Positions 1 to 8,924 of a DNA stretch of 64,000 nt are shown here, one piece after another. How positions within the stretch are numbered: position 1 is the stretch's first letter; each line of letters opens with the position of its first letter. Location of the stretch: positions 657,001 through 721,000 of the forward strand of contig NZ_JAJNAY010000001.1 of NCBI RefSeq assembly GCF_021010565.1, given 5' to 3'. The translations under genes and the position numbers were made by a program. The DNA comes from Chryseobacterium turcicum (lineage in GTDB: Bacteria; Bacteroidota; Bacteroidia; Flavobacteriales; Weeksellaceae). The notes beneath the pieces were generated by a model. It worked only from the letters and a program-made list of their open reading frames with translations, was not told the origin of the DNA and ran no database searches.

Positions 1-898
1 AATATTGTCCTTCATTTAGAGTGGTAACCGCTCCCGTGCCATTGAAAGTGATTTGCGTATTGTTTTCTGTAGCAATAATCAAGGCTGTTTCCATTTGAGA
101 AGCTACGGTACCATTTCCTTTTACCACAACAAAATCTTTTCCTAAACGATCTACTGGAACCGCCTGATCCATCAAAATATCATTGTTGGTAAGATTTTGA
201 GAAGTATAGGCCGCATTAAAGTTTCCGTTGGTCACAGAAATTGCTTTTGTAGCAACAATTTTTGCTCCTACCAATCCTGTTTTATTGGCATTTGACCAAG
301 AACTAACAACATCTAAAATATAAGATTTTCCTTTATTAAGAGTAAATGTTCTTGTGGGCGAAGATATTCCGTCTGAAAATATGATATTCGGATTGTAACC
401 AGAAATCGTAACAACCGTGTTGTCTTCTGTTGCAGTAACCCCAATTGTAGCACTCATATGATCTTCAGATCCTGAAATAGGAGCTACCCCAGCATAAAAT
501 GTTGTCCCTAAACCTGCTGCACCTTTTGAAGTAAGGATTTCAGCATGATTGGGCATTGCAAATCGATAATTGGCAAAGAATTTTTTAGAACCTTTTACAT
601 TCAATCCCATGTTATTCGAGATGAATAATTGGTTTTGTGCTGATGTTATCAAAAAATTGTTGGGAATAATTACTTGCGTCGGATTATTTTTACTTACCTG
701 TACCGTTGTGTACAATGTATTATTGTTGAAAATTTGTACCGGAAAAGGTATCGTTTCATCGGTAGATAAATATAAATATCCTTCAAGACCGTTTGTTCCA
801 GCTTTTGCAGACATTGGAGCGAACCAATGCTCGGTATCGAGCTGAGCATTGAATAATAAACAAAAAAAACTGCAAATAAGTAGTAAATATTTTTTCAT
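1..898 (-). CDS. secreted IgGFc-binding-like adhesin or gliding-type protein, partial (5' part)
   Basis: An open frame runs leftward from an ATG at 898 and leaves the window at base 1, so only about the first 299 residues are seen. It opens with a signal peptide (MKKYLLLICSFFCLLFNAQ) and continues as a beta-rich sequence with repeated blocks such as TLNKGKSYILDV, KAISVTNGN and a final LNEGQY. This pattern fits the IgGFc-binding N-terminal domain found in large Bacteroidetes surface proteins, which usually end in a type IX secretion signal. That C-terminal part would lie outside the window. The family call is from memory of the pattern; the reading frame and signal peptide are seen directly. 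Confidence 0.75.
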   Translation of the reverse strand, partial: MKKYLLLICSFFCLLFNAQLDTEHWFAPMSAKAGTNGLEGYLYLSTDETIPFPVQIFNNNTLYTTVQVSKNNPTQVIIPNNFLITSAQNQLFISNNMGLNVKGSKKFFANYRFAMPNHAEILTSKGAAGLGTTFYAGVAPISGSEDHMSATIGVTATEDNTVVTISGYNPNIIFSDGISSPTRTFTLNKGKSYILDVVSSWSNANKTGLVGAKIVATKAISVTNGNFNAAYTSQNLTNNDILMDQAVPVDRLGKDFVVVKGNGTVASQMETALIIATENNTQITFNGTGAVTTLNEGQY

Positions 899-1044
899 GC
901 CTAAATTTATCGGGCGACAAATCTAAGTATTAATAATCACATTTTTACGGTGTTTTTTTAACGCTTTTTTAATATTTATAGAAATGTGGAAAAGTTAAAA
1001 TTGCCTTCATATATTGTTAATATTGTAATGTGAAAATCAGAGAC

Positions 1045-1077
1045 AAAAAAAATCCCGATGAAAAACTCATCGGGATT
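1045..1077 (-). terminator. intrinsic terminator after tsf
   Basis: A perfect 11-bp stem (AATCCCGATGA at 1051-1061 with TCATCGGGATT at 1067-1077) has a 5-base loop and is followed on the minus strand by a run of eight T. It lies just downstream of the tsf stop codon. Confidence 0.85.
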
Positions 1078-1102
1078 AATATTTTAAAACTTGAAAAAGT
1101 TA

Positions 1103-1927
1103 TTATAAGCTAACTCTTACAAATCCTGTTACTTTAAGATCTCCGTTTACAGATTTTACATAGTCAGCAACTGAAATAGAGCTGTCTTTAATGAAATCTT
1201 GGTGTACCAAAGTGTTGTCTTTGTAGAATCTCTGCATTTTACCTTTCAAGATATTCTCGATAATGTTTGCAGGCTTACCTTCTTCAGTAAGTTTGTGTCT
1301 TTCGATTTCCAATTCTTTATCAATCGTTTCCTGAGAAACAGAAGTTTCGTCAAGAGCGATAGGGTTCATTGCAGCAGCTTGCATAGAAACAGATTTAGCA
1401 GCCTCGTCAGCACCGTCTACTTTAGCAGAAAGTGAAGTGATTGCAGCGATTTTGTTTCCAGCGTGGATGTAAGCTCCCAAGAAAGGTCCTGTAATTCTTT
1501 CGAATGCACCAATCTCGATTTTCTCACCGATAACTCCAGTTTGCTCGATTAATTTCTCAGCAACAGTCATTCCGTGGAAATCTGTAGCTAATAATTCTTC
1601 TTTAGTAGCAGCGAAAATAGCCATTTCAGCAATTTCGTAAGCTAACTCGATAAACGCTTCGTTTTTAGCAACAAAGTCAGTTTCGCAGTTTAGAGAAATA
1701 ATAACACCTAACGTGTTATCTTCATTTACTCTAGCGATTACAGCACCTTCAGAAGAATCTCTGTCTGCTCTGTTAGCTGCAACTTTCTGTCCTTTTTTTC
1801 TAAGGATGTCAACTGCTTTTTCGAAGTCTCCTTCTGCTTCAACTAGAGCTTTCTTGCAGTCCATCATACCTGCACCTGTTTGGTTTCTTAATTTTGCTAC
1901 GTCTGCAGCAGCTGGTGAATAAGACAT
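1103..1927 (-). CDS. tsf: elongation factor Ts
   Basis: This 274-residue protein is the guanine-nucleotide exchange factor that recharges EF-Tu during translation, in the cytoplasm. The N-terminal UBA-like region (about residues 5-50) contains the family signature LRNQTGAGMMDCKKAL, and the TDFVAKNEAF motif that contacts EF-Tu lies near residue 85. The length is close to the usual 280. The start at 1927 gives the standard N-terminus. In many bacteria tsf follows rpsB, but here the upstream neighbour is a divergent secreted-protein gene and tsf has its own -7 promoter element, so it appears to be transcribed alone. Confidence 0.97.
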   Translation of the reverse strand: MSYSPAAADVAKLRNQTGAGMMDCKKALVEAEGDFEKAVDILRKKGQKVAANRADRDSSEGAVIARVNEDNTLGVIISLNCETDFVAKNEAFIELAYEIAEMAIFAATKEELLATDFHGMTVAEKLIEQTGVIGEKIEIGAFERITGPFLGAYIHAGNKIAAITSLSAKVDGADEAAKSVSMQAAAMNPIALDETSVSQETIDKELEIERHKLTEEGKPANIIENILKGKMQRFYKDNTLVHQDFIKDSSISVADYVKSVNGDLKVTGFVRVSL

Positions 1928-1989
1928 AATATTTATTATTTTTTTATTTAAAATTATAATTAACTTTAATAGTTTATTTTTGAGCAGGG

Positions 1990-1997
1990 CAAAGATA
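1990..1997 (-). promoter_or_regulatory. probable -7 element of the tsf promoter
   Basis: The minus strand reads TATCTTTG, matching the Bacteroidetes -7 consensus TAnnTTTG, about 60 bases upstream of the tsf start. No clear TTG box is seen 17-23 bases further upstream. Confidence 0.5.
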
Positions 1998-2075
1998 ATG
2001 ATTTTAATGATAAACTAAAAAATGACTTTTAACGTTATAGTATTAATTTAATAATTTTTTAAAGGTTTTTACTCC

Positions 2076-2774
2076 ATGAATAAAATATTTCTAATCTTAT
2101 TTCTATCCATTTTCAGTTTGGGGTTTTCTCAAAAAAAGAAAAAAAGTAAGTCTAAAGTAGTTGCAGAAAAGGAAACTGTAATTATTTATACGCTAGAAGA
2201 GGCGCAGACAAGTGCAGAAGCAAGAATAATTGCAGGCTTTATTAAACAAAATCCTGGGCACGAAAAAAATGATGAACTTAAAAGAAAATTAATTACCATC
2301 ATCATGGCAGATAACTCTATTGAAGCCAAACCTACGATTAAACCAATCAGCAAAGACAAAATTGAAAAAATTGTAAGCAACAGTGAGCTCAATAAAGGCA
2401 AAACGATAGCTTCTAATTCTAAAACAACAACTCCTGAAAGAACAGTTTCTTACGCTTCAGCAGGCAGTTCGAGTAAAAAATCGGCTCCTAGTGAAGAGGG
2501 AAAGAAAACGGCTTCTTATTTGACGCATCTTTTTAATAACGATCCAAGTGATAAAGAAGCTTACATTAATATCAGAAATAAATCAAAATGCAGATTGATT
2601 GTAAAAATAAGCGGAAAAAAATATTATAATCTTGATGTTCCCGCCAACGGACAAAATTTTATAATGGTAGAAAAAGGTGATTATGTTTTAACAACCTCGG
2701 TTTGTGATGCCAAATATTCTTCTCTGAAGAAAATAAATAAAGATATTGAGATACAGCTCGATGTAGCTGAGTAA
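2076..2774 (+). CDS. secreted basic hypothetical protein (DUF6759-like)
   Basis: A 232-residue protein of unknown function. Residues 1-18 (MNKIFLILFLSIFSLGFS) form a signal peptide, followed by a very lysine-rich stretch (QKKKKSKSK). A low-complexity Ser/Lys/Thr region spans about residues 95-145. A C-terminal globular part (about 155-232) contains NKSKCRLIVKISGKKYYNLD and YVLTTSVCDAKYSS, with two cysteines. The C-terminal domain resembles DUF6759, a family I recall from Chryseobacterium, but this is memory only. It is transcribed alone, divergent from tsf and closed by the terminator at 2779-2816. Confidence 0.8.
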   Translation: MNKIFLILFLSIFSLGFSQKKKKSKSKVVAEKETVIIYTLEEAQTSAEARIIAGFIKQNPGHEKNDELKRKLITIIMADNSIEAKPTIKPISKDKIEKIVSNSELNKGKTIASNSKTTTPERTVSYASAGSSSKKSAPSEEGKKTASYLTHLFNNDPSDKEAYINIRNKSKCRLIVKISGKKYYNLDVPANGQNFIMVEKGDYVLTTSVCDAKYSSLKKINKDIEIQLDVAE

Positions 2775-2778
2775 AAAT

Positions 2779-2816
2779 AAAAAAGCGGTTAAGAAAATTC
2801 TTAACCGCTTTTTTTT
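2779..2816. terminator. bidirectional intrinsic terminator between 2076-2774 and accA
   Basis: A 13-bp perfect stem (AAGCGGTTAAGAA at 2783-2795 with TTCTTAACCGCTT at 2798-2810) has T-rich tails on both strands, serving two convergent genes. The accA stop codon overlaps its right flank. Confidence 0.85.
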
Positions 2817-3771
2817 ATCCTTTAAATTGCCCCATGGCAATAAACTTGTCTTGTCTGTGCGTTTCAAGCTCTTTTCCTGTAAATTTAGAGAATGCTTTAA
2901 TATTTTGTAATATAGAAGCTTTTAAATTTAAATAAGCAACTTCAGGATCGTAATGTGCTCCACCAAGTGGTTCTTCTACGATTCCGTCGATAAATTTTTC
3001 TCTTAATGCATCTGCAGGAGTAAGATTTAATGCATTTGCAGCATCTTCTTTATGGTCCCAGTTTCTCCAAAGAATTGAAGAACAGCTTTCTGGTGCAATT
3101 ACCGTGTACCAAGTGTTTTCTAACATATACACTTTGTTACCAACACCAATTCCTAATGCACCACCACTTGCTCCTTCGCCAATGATGTAAGTGAAGATAG
3201 GTGTTTTAAGCATTGTCATTTCAAAAATATTTCTTGCAATCGCTTCACCTTGTCCTCTCTCTTCAGCTTCCAAACCAGGATACGCTCCCGGTGTATCTAC
3301 TAAAGTTACTACAGGAATTTTAAACTTCTCAGCTAATTTCATTAGTCTTAAAGCTTTTCTGTAGCCTTCCGGATTTGGCATCCCGAATCTTCTGTATTGT
3401 CTTTCTTTGGTTGTTCTCCCTTTTTGGGTTCCCAAAATCATGATTCTTTGGCCATCAAGTGTAGCCAAACCACCAATCAATGCTGGGTCATCTGCGAAGT
3501 TTCTATCACCGTGAAGCTCAAGGAAGCTTCCTTTATCTACCATACCTTTAATGTAATCTAAAGTATATGGGCGATCCGGATGACGCGATAACTGTACTCT
3601 TTGCCAAGGCGTAAGATTTCCATAGATCTCTTTTTTGGTATCTCTGATCTTATCTTCGATTTGACTGCATGCTAATTTTACATCAACACCACTTTCTTCT
3701 CCTACCAAAGAACATGTTTGATATTGATCCATCAGCTCTTTTATAGGAAGTTCGAAACTTAAATATTCCAT
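2815..3771 (-). CDS. accA: acetyl-CoA carboxylase carboxyltransferase subunit alpha
   Basis: This 318-residue protein is the alpha half of the carboxyltransferase that moves the carboxyl group from biotin to acetyl-CoA, the first step of fatty-acid synthesis. It has the crotonase-type fold with the conserved [18 protein letters not shown] stretch near residue 160 and the oxyanion glycines in [20 protein letters not shown] near residue 200. Length is typical. The partner genes accB and accC are about 20 kb away at 22-24 kb; accD is not in the window. A -7-like element (TACATTTG, minus strand, 3794-3801) precedes it, suggesting its own promoter. Confidence 0.97.
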   Translation of the reverse strand: MEYLSFELPIKELMDQYQTCSLVGEESGVDVKLACSQIEDKIRDTKKEIYGNLTPWQRVQLSRHPDRPYTLDYIKGMVDKGSFLELHGDRNFADDPALIGGLATLDGQRIMILGTQKGRTTKERQYRRFGMPNPEGYRKALRLMKLAEKFKIPVVTLVDTPGAYPGLEAEERGQGEAIARNIFEMTMLKTPIFTYIIGEGASGGALGIGVGNKVYMLENTWYTVIAPESCSSILWRNWDHKEDAANALNLTPADALREKFIDGIVEEPLGGAHYDPEVAYLNLKASILQNIKAFSKFTGKELETHRQDKFIAMGQFKG

Positions 3772-3818
3772 TCTTGAAGTAAATTAAATCTTTCAAATGT
3801 ATGAAAAATTATGAAAAC

Positions 3819-5327
3819 CTATTTAAAATTATTTACAGCATTGCTTATTCTAGCGATACTTTCTTCTTTTCCAATGAGTTCTAAAATATCCGGAACGTCT
3901 GGTCCTTTCAATTCTCCTACCAAAGCTAGACGTAAAGGCATCATTACTTTTCCCATTCCTAAACCTTTGTTTTCTGCAAAATCGTGTAGGTTTTGCTTAA
4001 TGTTTTCAGAAACGAAATCATTAATTGAATTTAAATTTTCAGCAAATTCAGTTAGAAGAGCAGAAGTTTCATCATTCCAAGCTTTTTTTGAAGCTTTCTC
4101 ATCGTAAGAAGTAGGCGCTTCGAAGAAAAACTTTCCATTTTCGTAAATATCTTTCGGGAAAGTAGCTCTCTCTTTCATCAGATGAATGATTTTTAATAAC
4201 TTTTCATCTTCGATTGTTAAATTTGATTCTGAGTTTTTAAGAATATTCATCAATTCTTCAGCAGAAGTTTTTTGAATATACTGATGATTAAACCATTCAG
4301 ATTTTTCTTTGCTGAATCTTGCGCCTGCTTTATGAACTTTATGTAAATCAAATTCTTTGATCATTTCTTCCAAAGACAAAATTTCTTTATCATCTGCAGG
4401 AGACCAACCTAAAAGTGCCACCATGTTGATGAATGCTTCAGGCAAATATCCACTTTCTCTGTAGCCTTTAGATACGTGTCCTGTTGCAGGATCTGTAAAA
4501 TTTAATGGAAATACTGGGAACCCAAATTTATCACCATCTCTTTTGCTTAATTTTCCTTTTCCTTCTGGTTTCAAAATCAAAGAAAGGTGGGCAAACTCAG
4601 GTGCTTCCCAACCCATTGCTTCATATAATAAAGTGTGTAAACCTAAAGAAGGCAACCATTCTTCTCCACGAATAACGTGAGAGATTTCCATTTCGTGGTC
4701 ATCGATGATGTTGGCGAAATGATACGTCGGCATTCCGTCGTTTTTTACTAAAACTTTATCGTCTAAAGTATCTGTATTTACGGCAGTGTTTCCACGGATA
4801 ATGTCTACTAAACCTAAAGTTCTGTCAACAGGCATTTTGAATCTTACAACGTAAGGGGTCTTTGCATCCAATAGTTTCTGAACTTCCTCTTCAGAAAGTG
4901 AAAGGCTGTTTTTTAGACGGTTTCTGGTTTTATTATCATAAGAAAAAACATCACCTTTAGCTTCATATTCAGCACGGATGGCGTCTAACTCTTCAGCAGT
5001 ATCAAAAGCGATGTAAGCATAATCAGTCTTAAGAATCTGCTCTGTGTATTTATCGTAAATATCTCTTCTTTCAGATTGTCTGTATGGAGCAAATTTTCCG
5101 CCTTTTTTAGGGCTTTCGTCCGGAATAATTCCGCACCATTCCAAAGCTTCTTCAATGTATTCTTCAGCGCCCTCAACATATCTTGCGGTATCTGTATCTT
5201 CTATTCTCAATACAAACTCGCCACCTTGATTCTTCGCAAAAAGATAATCATATAATGCGGTTCTTACGCCTCCCAAATGCAAAGGTCCTGTAGGACTTGG
5301 TGCAAAACGGACTCTTACTTTCTCCAT
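3819..5327 (-). CDS. gltX: glutamyl-tRNA synthetase
   Basis: A 502-residue class I aminoacyl-tRNA synthetase that charges tRNA-Glu (or also tRNA-Gln where the amidotransferase route is used). The ATP-binding HIGH-type motif is seen as APSPTGPLHLGGVRTAL near residue 10, and the KMSKS-type loop as KGKLSKRDGDK near residue 260. The C-terminal part is the helical anticodon-binding domain. The start at 5327 puts the HIGH motif at its normal distance from the N-terminus. It lies 47 bases upstream of accA in the same direction. A TAAATTTG element at 5345-5352 on the minus strand is a likely promoter -7 box. Confidence 0.97.
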   Translation of the reverse strand: MEKVRVRFAPSPTGPLHLGGVRTALYDYLFAKNQGGEFVLRIEDTDTARYVEGAEEYIEEALEWCGIIPDESPKKGGKFAPYRQSERRDIYDKYTEQILKTDYAYIAFDTAEELDAIRAEYEAKGDVFSYDNKTRNRLKNSLSLSEEEVQKLLDAKTPYVVRFKMPVDRTLGLVDIIRGNTAVNTDTLDDKVLVKNDGMPTYHFANIIDDHEMEISHVIRGEEWLPSLGLHTLLYEAMGWEAPEFAHLSLILKPEGKGKLSKRDGDKFGFPVFPLNFTDPATGHVSKGYRESGYLPEAFINMVALLGWSPADDKEILSLEEMIKEFDLHKVHKAGARFSKEKSEWFNHQYIQKTSAEELMNILKNSESNLTIEDEKLLKIIHLMKERATFPKDIYENGKFFFEAPTSYDEKASKKAWNDETSALLTEFAENLNSINDFVSENIKQNLHDFAENKGLGMGKVMMPLRLALVGELKGPDVPDILELIGKEESIARISNAVNNFK

Positions 5328-5344
5328 TTTAAATAAAATTTCTG

Positions 5345-5352
5345 CAAATTTA
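5345..5352 (-). promoter_or_regulatory. probable -7 element of the gltX promoter
   Basis: The minus strand reads TAAATTTG, a match to TAnnTTTG, 18 bases upstream of the gltX ATG. No TTG is seen at -33. Confidence 0.4.
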
Positions 5353-5393
5353 CTTAAAATTAAATATTTTAATGATGTTTAATGTTTTCTATA

Positions 5394-5424
5394 TTGGTTT
5401 TTTTAATCTTAATATTTACATTTG
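5394..5424 (+). promoter_or_regulatory. promoter of the cupin gene
   Basis: TTG at 5394-5396 and TACATTTG at 5417-5424 are separated by 20 bases. This is a full match to the flavobacterial consensus TTG-N17/23-TAnnTTTG, ending 23 bases before the ATG at 5448. Confidence 0.7.
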
Positions 5425-5447
5425 TATAAATTTAGAATTCAAAAAAT

Positions 5448-5792
5448 ATGTTAGAAATTGGCGAAAGACCTTGGGGGAAATATTATGTTTTGGCAGACGA
5501 ACCTAATTATAAACTGAAAAGAATTGAAGTAAATCCTGGGCAAAAGCTATCCTATCAATATCATCATAAAAGACAAGAACAATGGACTATCATTGAAGGA
5601 GATGCTACCATCATCTTGGATGACAAAGAAATAAAGTTATCTTATGGAGAAAGTATTTTTATTCCATTAGGAGCTAAACACAGAATCATGAATCTTTCAG
5701 AAAAGCCGGTTATCTTCATAGAAGTACAAACAGGAACTTACTTTGGAGAGGATGATATCGTGAGGTTGGATGATGAATATGACAGAAAATAA
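5448..5792 (+). CDS. cupin protein, mannose-6-phosphate isomerase type II-like
   Basis: A 114-residue single-domain cupin resembling the C-terminal isomerase domain of ManC/type II phosphomannose isomerase. The opening GERPWGKYYVL and the metal-binding cupin motifs GQKLSYQYHHKRQEQWTIIEG (motif 1, about residues 31-51) and IFIPLGAKHRI (motif 2) are visible, with conserved His and Glu ligands. It lacks the guanylyltransferase domain. It probably acts in nucleotide-sugar or mannose metabolism and may serve the adjacent glycan cluster, but the decayed IS630 element now lies between them. Substrate is inferred from family only. Confidence 0.85.
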   Translation: MLEIGERPWGKYYVLADEPNYKLKRIEVNPGQKLSYQYHHKRQEQWTIIEGDATIILDDKEIKLSYGESIFIPLGAKHRIMNLSEKPVIFIEVQTGTYFGEDDIVRLDDEYDRK

Positions 5793-5838
5793 TTTATTTT
5801 CTGATAATCTCCTCTTTTGTTTAGTAAGTATCATTCGT

Positions 5839-5851
5839 TAATTATTCATCA
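5839..5851 (+). repeat. left terminal inverted repeat core of the IS630-type element
   Basis: TAATTATTCATCA, inverted partner of 6882-6894 with one mismatch. Confidence 0.7.
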
Positions 5852-5858
5852 TTTTTTT

Positions 5859-6861
5859 TTAAGGTTTGAAAATTATGTTATAAATATTTCCAAATCCTGA
5901 AAAGATATTCTCCAACGCTTTTTCAAGAGTTTGCCAAGAGGTATAATCTTTTGCACGAAGCCATTCATACTTTATTTTTCGCCAAAGAATTTCAATAGAA
6001 TTAAGATGTGGACTATATTTTGGAAGATAAAAAATTTCAATATCTAACTTCTTCCATTTTGAAATTTGGGTTTTAAATTCCTTAGAATGATGTATCTGTG
6101 CATTATCTAAACAAATAACAGTCTTCTTTGTGATTGTTTTTGAAAATTCATCAATGGCCTAAATCACAAAATCAGAAGTTATTTTTCCCATATGATGACG
6201 CTGAAAAAGATTATTATTCTTAGACATAATCCCAAAAACATTGATTCTTTTACTGTGCCTGGGTATGATTTTTACATTTTCATTTTTTTGTTGCCAGTGG
6301 TAAGAAATGGAGGGAGTTAAAGAAAATCCGCTCTCATCAGCAAAGTATACATCCAAATAATCATCTTTCGTCAGATTCATTAAACTCTTCAATTGCTCTG
6401 CTTTCAATAGATATTCTTCCTGATTTTGTAGAGGTTTGAGCCAACATCGTATTCTTTTCCAGACATAATCTTTTTTTTAGAAAGATTTTTAGCATTCTTT
6501 CTGTAACACGTTCTGAAAGATTTTCATTGATAAAACAGGTCGTTTCTTTCACAGAATCTCCCTGATCTATTTTATCCAAAATACTTTTTTGTTCTTCTGA
6601 AGAAAATGAAGAAAAAACACTTATCCTTCCTTGTCCCTTTTTCGTATAAAGGCCTATAAACCCTTTATCTTCATATGATTTAATCCATGAATAAACAGCT
6701 CTGATTTGTACTGAGAAAATATCCGAAATCTGCTTTGCTCTAATGCCATTATGATTCATGATCAAACTTTTGGCACGGTCTCGAACGAAAGAATTTGGAT
6801 GGTGGCTGGACATCATTTTCAAGGTTGCCATTTCATTTTCATTTAAAACTATAAATTTCAT
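5859..6861 (-). pseudogene. IS630-type transposase, broken by a frameshift and a nonsense codon
   Basis: Read from 6861, the first frame gives a helix-turn-helix half (about residues 1-140, e.g. RAKQISDIFSVQIRAVYSWI). Within a run of eight A (minus strand; T run at 6471-6478) the frame must move +1 to continue. The second frame then encodes the DDE half, with YFADESGFSL (first Asp), VICLDNAQIHHS (second Asp) and YSPHLNSIEILWRKIKYEWL (final Glu), ending at TAA 5859-5861. This second frame is interrupted by TAG at 6159-6161, which probably replaces a CAG glutamine codon. With two lesions the transposase is almost certainly inactive. The A8 run could be a slippage site or a simple one-base insertion. 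Confidence 0.9.
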
Positions 6862-6881
6862 CCTTTAAAGTTGTAAAATAT

Positions 6882-6894
6882 TGACGAATAATTA
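6882..6894 (-). repeat. right terminal inverted repeat core of the IS630-type element
   Basis: On the minus strand TAATTATTCGTCA, partner of 5839-5851 with one mismatch. Confidence 0.7.
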
Positions 6895-6908
6895 GAGCGT
6901 ACTACTTA

Positions 6909-7817
6909 TTAATTTTTTAACATTAAAAGTTTTAAAAATAAAATAGGATTTTTATATTTTAATTTATACTTTTCTTTTTTCCATTCTATTTTTAAATGAT
7001 TTTTTTCTTTTTCAGTAGCTTCTGACAGTAAAATTTCATACTTAAAGTGAAGAAGTTTTAGTTTATATCTTTTATGAAGTTTTTTGTCGTTTTTTATATA
7101 ATCAATATATTTATTGGTTACTTTTTCATATGAATCTTTCATTAGTCGCCAATTTCTGGAAAGGCTGGTAGAAACAATTCTGTAATAAAATAGCTTTTTA
7201 TTTATAAATCCTAGTTTAAAACCTTTTGATATTAACCGAAGGTTCATATCCCAATCTTCTGTATTTACGTTTTCGTCAAATGGATATTTTATTAAAATTT
7301 CTTTTTTTACGAAAGTTCCAACATTTACAGTTTTATTTTCAGTAACATTATCGTGAAAAAAATTAATAATATTTTGCGTTATATACTCTTTTTCTTTTTG
7401 ACTATAAGCATCTGTTAATTGATCTTGTTCCTGATAATATTTATATCCATCGGTAAGGAGAAAATCTGTATTAGGGTTTTCTTTGAAATATTTTATTTTC
7501 TCTTCTACACTATTTTGTGTATACCAATCATCACCCGAAAGAATGGATATAAATTCACCATTAGTGTTTGAAACTAATATGTTAAGATTTTTTGAAATTC
7601 CAAAGTTTTCTGTATTTCTGAGAATTTTATGTTTTATAGCTGATTGAGAAAGTACTTTTTTGGCAATTTCGAAAGTTTTATCATTAGAATTGTTATCGAG
7701 AAAAATTATTTCAATATTCGGATAAGTTTGTGATATTGCAGAAATACAAGCTTGCTCGATGAATTTTTCGTGATTCATCGTTATAATAATGATACTTACA
7801 AGAGGATTGTTTTCCAT
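6909..7817 (-). CDS. glycosyltransferase family 2
   Basis: A 302-residue GT-A fold glycosyltransferase. The N-terminal VSIIIITMNHEKFIEQA, the FLDNNSNDKT nucleotide-binding stretch and ISGDDW-type metal-binding region (here ILSGDDWYTQ near residue 96) are typical of GT2 enzymes. The C-terminal about 90 residues are lysine-rich and may contact membrane or acceptor. It follows the aminotransferase gene directly (stop of one and start of the next abut at 7817/7818), so they are co-transcribed. It is the last gene of the cluster; the IS630 element ends six bases after it. Donor and acceptor are unknown. Confidence 0.88.
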   Translation of the reverse strand: MENNPLVSIIIITMNHEKFIEQACISAISQTYPNIEIIFLDNNSNDKTFEIAKKVLSQSAIKHKILRNTENFGISKNLNILVSNTNGEFISILSGDDWYTQNSVEEKIKYFKENPNTDFLLTDGYKYYQEQDQLTDAYSQKEKEYITQNIINFFHDNVTENKTVNVGTFVKKEILIKYPFDENVNTEDWDMNLRLISKGFKLGFINKKLFYYRIVSTSLSRNWRLMKDSYEKVTNKYIDYIKNDKKLHKRYKLKLLHFKYEILLSEATEKEKNHLKIEWKKEKYKLKYKNPILFLKLLMLKN

Positions 7818-8924
7818 TTATTCAAAGCTATTCATTGCATCAATAATATAAGTTACTGATTCTTCATCTAAAACAGGACTTATTGGAAGACTCAAAACTT
7901 CGTCGCTTAATTGTTCGGTAATTGGGTATTTGAGGTGGTTGTATTCGGGGTAGCATTTTTGTAAATGTGGCGGAATAGGATAGTGAATTAATGTTTGAAT
8001 TCCTTTATCTGCTAAATATTTTTGTAATCTGTCTCTTTCTGCGCTCCTAATTATATATAAGTGCCAAACATGTTCCAAATCGTTCTCTTTTGTGGAAGGT
8101 AAAATAATTTTAAAATTGATTATTTCGTTGGAATATCTTTCTGAAATCTGTCTTCTTCTATTGTTTTCTTGATCAATATATTTTAGCTTTATATTTAATA
8201 CACTTGCTTGAATTTCATCGAGTCTAGAGTTTAATCCTTTATAAATATTAACATATTTTTCGTTTGATCCATAATTAGCAATTGCTTTTATTGCAGACGC
8301 CAACTCATCATCATTTGTTGAAACCGCTCCTCCGTCTCCTAAAGCGCCTAAATTTTTTCCGGGATAAAAGCTAAATCCTGATGCGTCTCCAAGATTACCT
8401 GTTTTAACTCCTTTGTAAATAGCTCCAATTGCTTGAGCATTATCTTCAATCAATTTAAGATTATGTTTCTTTACAATTTCTGAAAGTTTGTTATTATAAG
8501 CTATTTTACCATATAGATGAACGGTCATAATAGCCTTAGTTCGTAAAGTTATGTATTGGTCTATTTTATCAATATCAATATTTTGAGTATTAATATCCGG
8601 CTCTACAAAAACAGGTATAAGATTATTATCTGAAATTGCTAAAACAGAGGCAATATAAGTATTTGCAGGAACAATAATCTCGTCACCTTCCTTAAATGTT
8701 CCTAATTCTATATAAGCTCTAATGATTAATCTGAGAGCATCAAGACCATTTGCTACTCCTATAATGTGTTTTGATCCTATATATTGTGCAAGATTTTTTT
8801 CGAAACTTTTTGTTTCATTACCTTGAAGATACCATCCGCTACGGAATGTTTTTAGCAAATTGTATTCAATTTCTTCTTGGTGAAGTAGATTAATTTTTTG
8901 TAGGTCAAGAAATTTAATTTCCAT
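7818..8924 (-). CDS. fdtB: DegT/DnrJ/EryC1/StrS aminotransferase, FdtB/QdtB-like
   Basis: A 368-residue PLP-dependent sugar aminotransferase. Conserved stretches include [24 protein letters not shown], the [11 protein letters not shown] motif (Asp and Gln that hold PLP) and the PLP-lysine region [17 protein letters not shown] near residue 185. The context, with a FdtA/QdtA-type ketoisomerase and a FdtC-type acetyltransferase in the same operon, suggests it aminates C3 of a dTDP-3-keto-6-deoxyhexose to give dTDP-Fuc3N or dTDP-Qui3N. Which epimer is made cannot be decided by eye. The start overlaps the end of the upstream membrane-protein gene by 11 bases. Confidence 0.85.
   Translation of the reverse strand: MEIKFLDLQKINLLHQEEIEYNLLKTFRSGWYLQGNETKSFEKNLAQYIGSKHIIGVANGLDALRLIIRAYIELGTFKEGDEIIVPANTYIASVLAISDNNLIPVFVEPDINTQNIDIDKIDQYITLRTKAIMTVHLYGKIAYNNKLSEIVKKHNLKLIEDNAQAIGAIYKGVKTGNLGDASGFSFYPGKNLGALGDGGAVSTNDDELASAIKAIANYGSNEKYVNIYKGLNSRLDEIQASVLNIKLKYIDQENNRRRQISERYSNEIINFKIILPSTKENDLEHVWHLYIIRSAERDRLQKYLADKGIQTLIHYPIPPHLQKCYPEYNHLKYPITEQLSDEVLSLPISPVLDEESVTYIIDAMNSFE

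Larger units (their letters stand above)
5824..6902 (-). mobile_element. decayed IS630-family insertion sequence
   Basis: A 1079-bp element is bounded by TA dinucleotides (5822-5823 and 6903-6904), the target duplication of IS630/Tc1-type transposons. The terminal inverted repeats begin GTA on each end and share a 13-base core with one mismatch: TAATTATTCATCA at 5839-5851 and, on the opposite strand, TAATTATTCGTCA at 6882-6894. The outer ends have diverged. It contains one broken transposase gene. It sits between the cupin gene and the end of a GT2 gene, at the border of the glycan cluster. Confidence 0.85.

Noticed and set aside
570-845. Rightward 91-codon open frame
   Set aside because: It lies antisense to the partial secreted-protein gene and has no family features; treated as a shadow.
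3811-4107. Rightward 98-codon open frame
   Set aside because: It is antisense to the gltX 3' end and is explained by that gene's codon pattern.
6361-6407. Two overlapping transposase frames taken as a -1 programmed frameshift
   Set aside because: The shift needed is +1, and a stop codon further on already disables the gene, so a -1 mechanism is not supported.
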